64,000 nt of DNA from NCBI GenBank assembly GCA_045837725.1, contig JBEWZL010000083.1, positions 1 to 64,000 on the forward strand, written 5' to 3'. The notes beneath the pieces are model-generated. The model ran no database searches. It saw only the letters and a program-made list of their open reading frames with translations, and was not told the origin of the DNA. The translations under genes were made by a program, and so were the position numbers. The stretch is from Vermamoeba vermiformis (Eukaryota > Tubulinea > Echinamoebida). The stretch's first letter is position 1; each line of letters begins with the position of its first letter. Positions 56,340-64,000 of the stretch are shown piece after piece.

Positions 56340-58594
56340 ATGAAAATCATTATAATTTTCATTGTCGCGTTGATAGCGTTTGCAAAGTGCCAAGATGTAG
56401 CCGGCTATCCCGACACACTGCTCGCCGACATTAATCCAGGACCTGATTCGTCATTTCCTGGCACTTGGTATATTATCGAAAGTGCAGGCAAGGCGTATAC
56501 CAGCGTCAACATTACAGGTATGAACAAATCCGGATTATGTTTTTTTAAAGTTCGAATGTGATTAGCTTTAAGCGAATAATTAGTCTATTTATAATACTAA
56601 TATATACTTATAGTCGTTTTGCAATATCTAACTTAATTCGGTGCGCAGGCAAACTTTTCAAGCAGATCGTCGTTACGGATGGAACTACCGAAGGCACCAA
56701 ATTGCTCAACGAAATTAATATATCGCAAAGAGGTGATGCCTACGCTAAGGATCCTTTCTATAACCCTGAAAAAGATTACCAGATCGGTTTCTACGTCTTC
56801 GGCGGAACCTTATGGGTGTCCTTGTACAACTATAATACCTCGACTTGGGATGTTTATACCGTTGGTACGTAGCAGAATCATATTTTCGGATCCGATACTT
56901 AAATAAGCAATGATTTCGAAAATTGGGGTTTTGGGATGTGACATTAATTATTTTTAAACGGGATTTTAAGACGTAGCTTTGTATAGATCCTGCCGAGGAT
57001 ATCTTGCGAAAGTATGAAGGCGGCATAGTCAAGACTATCAACCCAATTTATGGAGATCACTATCTCAACATCCAGAAGGCCGGAATCTTTAAAGGCGAAT
57101 ATTTCGCTTTTAGTCCTGATGTCGTCAACCACGGCCTCTATTTCTTCGATAAGAAATTCAGTAAGTTGTCTAAATAAGCCAGCCAAAGAATTCTTTTTAG
57201 TCACATCCGATTTTTAATCTTTACTTTTCAGCCTCGGCGTACGCTATCAACAATGCGTCTCAATTTATGATCACGCCCGATCTTTACGATCCTTTCACTG
57301 GCTTCGATGACAGTAGCTCTGCTTACTATGTCACCGATGATTTGCTTATTATTTCCGGATGGGTTCAAAACAACGGTACGCGAATATTTAAAACTAGCAA
57401 AATAACGATTAATTTATAATCCTACATATATTTTAGCTGTTTTTTAACGTATGTATGGCTATTTAGGAGGATTGTGGGCTTTTGACGGAACAACAGTTTG
57501 GCCGATCAACTTGGGCACGTTTAAATTCCACGACGAGCTCAAATACCACGACAAAGTGCACAACAAGTTCTACTACATTGCATTCTTCAACGATTTGCCA
57601 CAACTCGTGGTCAACGATCTCAACAACTTGACGACGAATTATACCATCTTGACCAATCTCAATCAAGACTGTTTCCCGTTGTACGATTGCTTCTCGTACT
57701 TGGGCGCAATGGACGAACAAAAAGGCACTGTTGCGTTCTCATATAACACGCAACTTGGTTTCACTGATGGAACTCTTGCCGGTACAACTTTTTTGACGGG
57801 AAGTCCGCGTGCGTTGAGCGTGCTTGGCGCGTACAATGGCAAGCTATATTTCGAACAGTACGTGGATGTAGCGACTTCCAGTGGTCCGTTGATGGTTTCT
57901 GATGGCACTAAAGAAGGCTCTAAAATTGCTTTGGATCGCTACGTGGGCAGCCAATTCTTTTATTTTAATGGTACGTCGTTGAAAAATATATATTGCGCTT
58001 AAATTTAATGCCAATAATATTGAACTGTTATATAATAAGATTTGGCGGTATCTAATATTTCGTTACGTAGATGTGGTTTTGTTCTACGCAGGAGGATTTT
58101 GGAGACTTGATAGAAACGAGTCATTTACTCTTATTCGCGAAGATGTACCTGCATTTTACGGCGAATTTGCACGAGTAACATTGCCGAACAATCACAAGCA
58201 GTTGTACGTCTATTACAAGTCCAGCAGTAGTTGTGGTCGCGGATGCAGTAAGTTTCTTTATCGAATAGCGAAGAGAAGCTTAGTTAATAGTAATATTATC
58301 TTAGGCAAACATTATTTTTACATTTGGGTGACGAATGGCGAAGGAATTGTTCAATTTTCTGGCAACTTCGTGACTGGCGAGCAAAACGTGTTTTTGAACA
58401 ATAGATTCCTGATGGGCAATTACGCGCAAAATACAGGCTTTGAATTGTTCTATATGAATCCTGCACCCGAGTCTTATGAAACTCCTCCACCCGAGCCCAT
58501 CTCCGAACCTACGACTAGCGTCACATCCAGCGCGACACCTATCAAAGTTTTCAGCTATTTATTAATGTTAATATCTTCTTTCTTTTTGTTTTAA
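56340..58594 (+). CDS. Secreted ELWxxDGT-repeat protein, probable GPI anchor
   Basis: Seven exons: 56340-56517, 56649-56864, 56987-57160, 57232-57375, 57467-57970, 58071-58247, 58305-58594, 560 aa. The signal peptide is MKIIIIFIVALIAFAKC. The body is built of units of the ELWxxDGTxxGT type (VVTDGTTEGTKLL, GLWAFDGTTVWPI, GFTDGTLAGTTFL, MVSDGTKEGSKIA), typical of secreted beta-propeller-like proteins. There are several N-glycosylation sequons. A Pro/Thr/Ser-rich stalk precedes a C-terminal hydrophobic tail (VFSYLLMLISSFFLF), suggesting a GPI anchor. Probably a cell-surface or matrix protein; ligand unknown. Confidence 0.8.
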
Positions 58595-58827
58595 GACAAA
58601 TAATACTAAATATCGGCGAATAAAAGCAATTTATAAGAAGTTTTTTCGACCGTGAGCTAAGATCTCTCAAGATGCAGGGAAGATTGAGGAACTACGCGGG
58701 AAGTTGTGCCGCGCCGTACATAGAATTATACAACAATGTTTCCTTGTGAATCAAAGTAGATATTTTTGAACTGAAGATATTTTTCATTTGTTCTTTTGCC
58801 CGATCGAGGAATGCAACGGCTCCAATA

Positions 58828-61709
58828 ATGCAGATCGATAAAAGCACCGCGAAACATTCTAGCACCGAGTATAGCGTGTTGCTAGGTGAGCATTGTCACC
58901 ATGAAAACAGATCACAAGCGAATCTGGAGACCGGATTTGCAAAACAACAGAAGATCCCAAAGAGCCGCGTCGATCTGCTATTTGCAAGGCGTCTAAAAAA
59001 GATTACATTGGCTATATCTAGAGACCGCAATGTATTATTAACCTTGGTGGGTCTGCTAATTATGACGTTTGGCCAAACTTGGGTGATCTCATACACGGGC
59101 AGCGTGATCGGTGGTTTCTATCAAACAATTGTGACTAGTAATATTGATGGCTTTTATAATGTGTTATGGAAATCAGTCCTAGTCGTCCTAGGGTCTGCGA
59201 TCTTCGACAGCAGCATAAAATATGTCACTGAGTAAGTAGATTAATTTACAAAAAATCATAAAAATACCCGCAGATAATATTATAATATTAATTTAATTAT
59301 TGTACATTAATATAAACGATTCCGCATATTTCCTTAATGTGAACTGAAAATCACGATTGATCTAATTTTTGTTTCAGTTTATTGGCTTGGCTTTGGCGGA
59401 GTAGATTGTGCTTGTATCTACAAGAACACTATTTCAAAAATAAGATTTATATGCAAATCCAAAATCAAATAGATAACCCGTAAGTCCCGATCAGATCCGA
59501 AAATAACGGTCCAGAAGATCTGAATTTAATTAATTCGATCACAAATAGGGATCAACGCATTACTCAAGATGTAGATAACTTCAGCACTGCATATGCAACA
59601 ATATGCGCGACTTGCATGTCAGCGCCGCTAATAATAGGATTGTACACTTATTTATCCTGGGTAAGCCAGATGTGCCAACAAATTTCGATATAATTACGTA
59701 CAATAGTATTAATACGATGGATATGATAGGTCAAGATCGATTGGTACGCACCAGCACTTGTTTTCGCGTACTTTACAGTTGGATTTACGCTCAACAAGCT
59801 CGTTATGTCACCAGTAGTTAATATGGTTTATAAACAAGAAAAACTAGAAGGTATGCATCATATATATATATTAGTATTACTATAATTGCCTATACCGCAT
59901 TTTAAATGAATTAGTTTTTGAGATCCGGATCTGTTTTGTCGTTACACGACGAATTATTAATTACTATCGTTAAAATAATATTATATTATGGATAATATAC
60001 TCACATTAATACTATATAGGCGATTTTCGATACGTTCACATGCGAGTACGGTCACACGCTGAGTCGATCGCAATTTACGGAGGAAATCCAACTGAGAGTG
60101 CTTATGCAGCCAAGACATTCAATCAATTGTTGGATAACAAGTATCAATTGATCAGATGGTACTGGTATTTGAATTGTAAGTGTCTATTCGAAGTAATCTA
60201 GATCCGCATCCAGCTTTACGTTTGATGCTAACAAATTTATTATAGCGACTAGCAATATATTGAGCTACATAGGCAGTATATTAAACTATACTGTGGTCGC
60301 ATTGCCAGTCCTCATTTCTCAAAGACAATTAACGCCTGAATCCGTTGCCGAAGCCTCTTTCCAATTAATTATGCTTATTTCTGGCTTCAGCAAGTTCACC
60401 AATCTATCAAAAGAATTCTCCGAGCTCGCTGGCTACACTTCTCGATTGGCTGTGTTCAGTGAAATGATAGAAGTTTTGGCGCGTCAGAATAACTCTGATA
60501 GTGGTAAGTATTTTAATACTGTATTACTATATATATATATATAATAATAATAATAATGTGGCGTCTTTTATGTTATGCTACATCTATGTTTAATTTTTTT
60601 TAATCGACCGGATCTGATTATTAATAGCTTTTACCTGCGTTCTATAATGAACATTTTGGGCTAATACTATGTTATATTTATAGCCGAGTACACTGGCAAG
60701 GTTGTTATAGACGAGGCACCAATCATTCGTTTCGACAATGTCACCTGTTACACGCCCAAATCCAGAACTCTCATCAAGAATTTGAGCTTCACTGTAGATA
60801 TTGATACGAATCTGTTAATTATGGGTCCTAGTGGTACGTATTAATATGGTATTATTGGCTTATTAAGCATTAGTAACCGAGTTTTTGTACAGGATCTGGT
60901 AAAAGTTCGATCTTGCGAGTATTGAACGAGATCTGGCCCTATTTCAACGGTATAATATCATACAATGGTACTTAATGGATACAGATAATTAATTATATAC
61001 GTTAATAGGCACTATTACTAAGCCTGGGCCCGAATGCAAAATTTTGTATTTGAGTCAAGAGCCCTACTTGACCTTCGGCAGTCTGAAAGATCAATTAATT
61101 TACCCGAAAATCAACAACAATACGAGCGCTAATAATAGCAACAATAGTCTTAGCGATTTTGAATTGATCGAGCTGTTGCGCAGTGTGGATCTGGGCTACG
61201 TGATCAAACCTTATTATAATTCAGAGAACTTGAATGCTCTTTCAACGTAAGTCCTATTAATGTTACATTCATATATATGCATATTTAATGTTCCAAATTT
61301 CATTGTAACCATGAGATTTTCAGTTGGATCTGGACAAAAAGATCCGCGTCGAACGCTGACTTTTAACTAATAGCAATTAAATATTAATTTATATTATATT
61401 ATCGTTAGTGGTCCATCGAACAATCCGTATTTCAACGACAAAGAAGTGAAGTGGATGGACATTTTATCCCCTGGCGAACAACAACGCCTTTGCATTGCGC
61501 GTCTGTTGTATCATCGCCCACAAATAGCCATATTAGACGAGGCTACTAGCTTCATCGACACGTCAACGGAAAAGAAATTGTACGAGCAGATCTTGCACGC
61601 TGGCATTCGTTTGATTTCTGTAGGCCACCGTGAATCTTTGCTGGAATTTCACAACACGTTGTTGACGGTCGAGCGCGATGGCCAATGGGAGATTAAGAAG
61701 CTAAAATAG
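58828..61709 (+). CDS. ABC half-transporter, subfamily D (peroxisomal type)
   Basis: Ten exons: 58828-59231, 59378-59479, 59549-59660, 59730-59850, 60020-60175, 60246-60503, 60684-60833, 60893-60949, 61009-61246, 61409-61709, 632 aa. It has one ABCD-type membrane domain, with DQRITQDVDNFSTAYATI (the family's 'NPDQ.it.D' loop) and RSHAESIAIYGGNPTE (the EAA-like motif of ABCD proteins), then one ATPase domain. Walker A is GPSGSGKSS (split by an intron), the Q loop lies in YLSQEPYLTFGSL, the signature is LSPGEQQR, Walker B is IAILDEAT and the switch is SVGHRES. ABCD proteins dimerise to move fatty acyl-CoAs or cobalamin across peroxisomal or lysosomal membranes. A 40-residue charged leader precedes the first helix. 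Confidence 0.93.
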
Positions 61710-62174
61710 GCTATTAGCGAGACTAGGAATGGAGCAATAGCTTGAATTGCCACTTGTACATAATACTCAGAAGTTTAAAACAAATCGATGGCGAAAACCA
61801 TTCGAGCGCGTTATTGTAAATAAATACTTGAATCATTCTTATACAAATTTGGCTTAATTAATTGCTGCGAATATTGCACCACGTACGAGGATCAAGTACG
61901 TAGCGAGCGACTTAATAGGCATTTGAAGGCATTTGAGCGCTTCAAAAGTTGATTTGGTCAGTCTTTGGGTGTCAACAACGGACTATTGTACCAATCGGAC
62001 GTGAGTTTCGATTTGATTGCAGTTCCAAAAATGGAAATACGAATTTTGAAAAGGTTAAAAAAGAAGGAATTTCACATAGTTCTTCAGATTACAATCTGCA
62101 ATGTCATAAAATTTACATACAGACATGTTGCGTTTCGGTCAGAGTATTCTATATGATAATTTTCAAATGAAACG
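61710..62174. other. Spacer upstream of the histidine kinase gene
   Basis: About 465 nt. Two overlapping plus-strand frames of 60-75 codons occur but have no recognisable content. It includes AATAAA near 61820 for the ABCD gene and the presumed kinase promoter. Confidence 0.4.
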
Positions 62175-64000
62175 ATGGCTGCTGCTGGATGGATCGACGA
62201 ATCTGTTCTCTTGAAGGTGATTCCGCTGTCCAAGCTTGCAGCATACGAATGGGACATTACTACGAACGTTTCTAAATTCAACGAAGCATTTTTTGAGTTA
62301 TTCGGAGCAGACAAAAATAATCCAAATGCAGTGGAAGATTTTATGTTATTGAAATACATAGTAGACAAAGAAGAGGTTATTAAAGAAACTGGAAAACTAG
62401 TTAATTATGCCAAGAGCTTGGACTTATCAAAAGAAGGTTCGTAGATTAATTAAAAATACCAAACACAAATTATCGGAGCTATTTTATTTTAAATTTCTGA
62501 ATCACCTGTGATGCCGTTCAATGCTATTATAATCATGGTAGAGCCGATCAACTATTTTTGTATATTTTTTAAAATTGTGTTTTGGCGGAAACGGCAGACT
62601 CCGGATTTACTTACTTACTTTCGTTGCCCTAGCGAAAGAATGATTAGGCCTTGTAATAATTATTCATAATAGGCATAGTCATCGAAAGTGAAGGACGATT
62701 CGATTTTACATACCGCTTGAAAGTAGCAGATGGATCGATTAAGTGGGCTAATACGAGAGGTGGCGTAGTCATAGAGGAAGTAGTCGATCAAAATACGAAT
62801 ATCATATCGAAGCACATCAAGATAGTCGGAATAGTTCAAGATTTGACGAATGTATGGGACAGATTCAAAGCTGAGGCCCACGTGCCTAACGAAAACGCGC
62901 CAAAAGAAGTAGAAAATTTTATGCTTGTAACAGAAGCAATTCCGCACTTAGTATGGGCCAATCAGGTACTAATCAAGCTAAAATACTCGAACCGAAATTT
63001 TTAAACGTTTTTTTCAGCCGTCAGGCGAGATCAGCTACTTCAACTCACGATGGGCCGATTATACTGGCGTCACTATCAACACTTTGAGCACCACTAACTG
63101 GTCTTGGCGAAGTATTTTGCATCCAGACGACGCTGAAGACATGATCCAATCTTGGAACCAGGCTTTAAATAGCGTAATGCCGTTCATGAAAAATTTCGAT
63201 GTTTTAATAATTTTAATATTTATTGTGCTCAGGGCCAAGATTATGAATGCAGATTTCGATTACGCAGACAAGACGGAGAATATCGGTGGCATCTCGGACG
63301 AGGTGTTCCTATTAAAGGATCCGATGGCACGATCAAACGATGGTTCAGCACGTGCACCGATATCCACGATCAAAAGATGTTAGAAGAGAAAGCTACCTCG
63401 TCAGAAATGAGATTAAAGTGGTTGATCCAGAGCTTCCCGGTCAATATTTGGACGATCGACAATAAAGGCACTGTCACGTTCATGAACCAGCAAGAAAACA
63501 CCGATAATATTGGTTGGGGTAAGTATAAGCATCATATTATAATACTTCAATAAGCCTAATAATCTTTGCGTTATAGTGCCGGAACTTATTGGCACATCCA
63601 TTTTCGATTATTTTGATCAGCGCGGCCTGGCACAGGTTAAGCCGTTAATTCATCGAGCATTAAGTGGCGAGAAATTTTCAGCAGAAATTTGCGTGGAAAA
63701 TACTTGGTTTGACGTGCACTACTGGCCATCTGAAGAATGAAAAAGGCGAAATGACAGGTGTCGCTGGCGTGTCAGCAGATGTCACTATCAAAAAACAAGC
63801 GGAAAAACTCATCATTAGCGAGCAGAGTGCGTTGAAAGTGGCGCAAATGAAATCGGAGTTTTTGACGACTATGAGCCACGAGATCCGGACACCATTGAAC
63901 GGGATCATTGGAATGAGCGAATTTTTAGCGGAAACGAAGCTAACCGACGAACAAACGAAGTATTTGGATATTATTCAGAATTCAAGCTCTCACTTATTGA
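62175..64000 (+). CDS. PAS-domain sensor histidine kinase (5' part; frameshifted)
   Basis: Exons 62175-62436, 62673-62965, 63018-63174, 63234-63518 and 63577 to the window end. Several PAS units are visible: one with [20 protein letters not shown] and [17 protein letters not shown], a second with [20 protein letters not shown] and [20 protein letters not shown], and a third with [17 protein letters not shown] HisKA dimerisation domain starts at [18 protein letters not shown], whose His is the phosphoacceptor. The ATPase and any receiver domain lie beyond the window. In exon 5 the frame reads into TGA near 63738-63740 right after DVHYWPSEE, while the correct downstream frame ([20 protein letters not shown]) starts one base off, so one base is extra or two are missing around 63722-63732. 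Cytosolic hybrid kinase is likely; pseudogene or sequence error is possible. Confidence 0.8.

Overview
The window is nuclear DNA from a eukaryote. Almost every gene is broken by short introns (mostly about 45-60 nt, GT-AG, a few GC-AG), with TACTAAC/CTAAC-like branch sites. There are single-copy eukaryotic core genes (eL32, SF3A1, SPO11, Qc-SNARE), a tRNA-Asn with a Pol III T-run, and moderately AT-rich spacers. FERM, paraoxonase-like, folate-receptor-like, ELWxxDGT, ABCD and PAS histidine-kinase genes together with compact introns point to a free-living protist. An amoebozoan is my best guess, but I cannot prove the lineage from sequence alone.

Layout. 1-8.3 kb: a gene end, two tandem microsomal P450s, a PON-type arylesterase and an eEF1A-like GTPase with a degenerate G3 motif. 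8.6-14 kb: an F-box/LRR gene, an inverted third P450 that is a close paralogue of the second, and a compact NBR1-like PB1/FW/UBA protein. 14.2-20.4 kb: two tandem pairs, an unrecognised family with identical exon sizes and two MCP1-like (DUF1691) membrane proteins. 20.6-28.1 kb: tRNA-Asn, eL32, SF3A1, SPO11 and a Qc-SNARE. 28.7-36.4 kb: a long FERM+LRR gene on the minus strand, with a divergent CENP-A-like histone H3 gene nested antisense in one of its introns, then a HAD 5'-nucleotidase-like gene. 37-43.5 kb: an acylation-signal SASK-repeat protein, a folate-receptor-like GPI protein, an ankyrin protein and small unclear genes.

43,712-54,413 is the most notable region. It is a 10.7-kb DNA transposon with CACTACC...GGTAGTG ends, AT on both flanks and GTGAT/ATCAC subterminal repeats. 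It holds five intron-containing genes in two divergent blocks around a 91-nt imperfect palindrome. To the left are an NLS-bearing coiled-coil protein and a large ParB-like protein with a C-terminal Cys/His cluster. To the right are a Ulp1 cysteine protease, an AlkB-like 2OG-Fe(II) dioxygenase and a TNP2-like transposase with an N-terminal zinc finger. All five are open and splice in frame, so the copy looks recently active. Transposase plus Ulp1 is known from CACTA elements; the added ParB-like and dioxygenase genes are the possibly undescribed part.

54.4-64 kb: about 1.9 kb of poorly coding DNA, a secreted ELWxxDGT-repeat GPI protein, an ABCD half-transporter, and the start of a PAS/histidine kinase gene that runs off the window and carries an apparent frameshift.

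Exon joins were made by hand from splice consensus and frame. Individual boundaries may be off by a base or use a neighbouring site.
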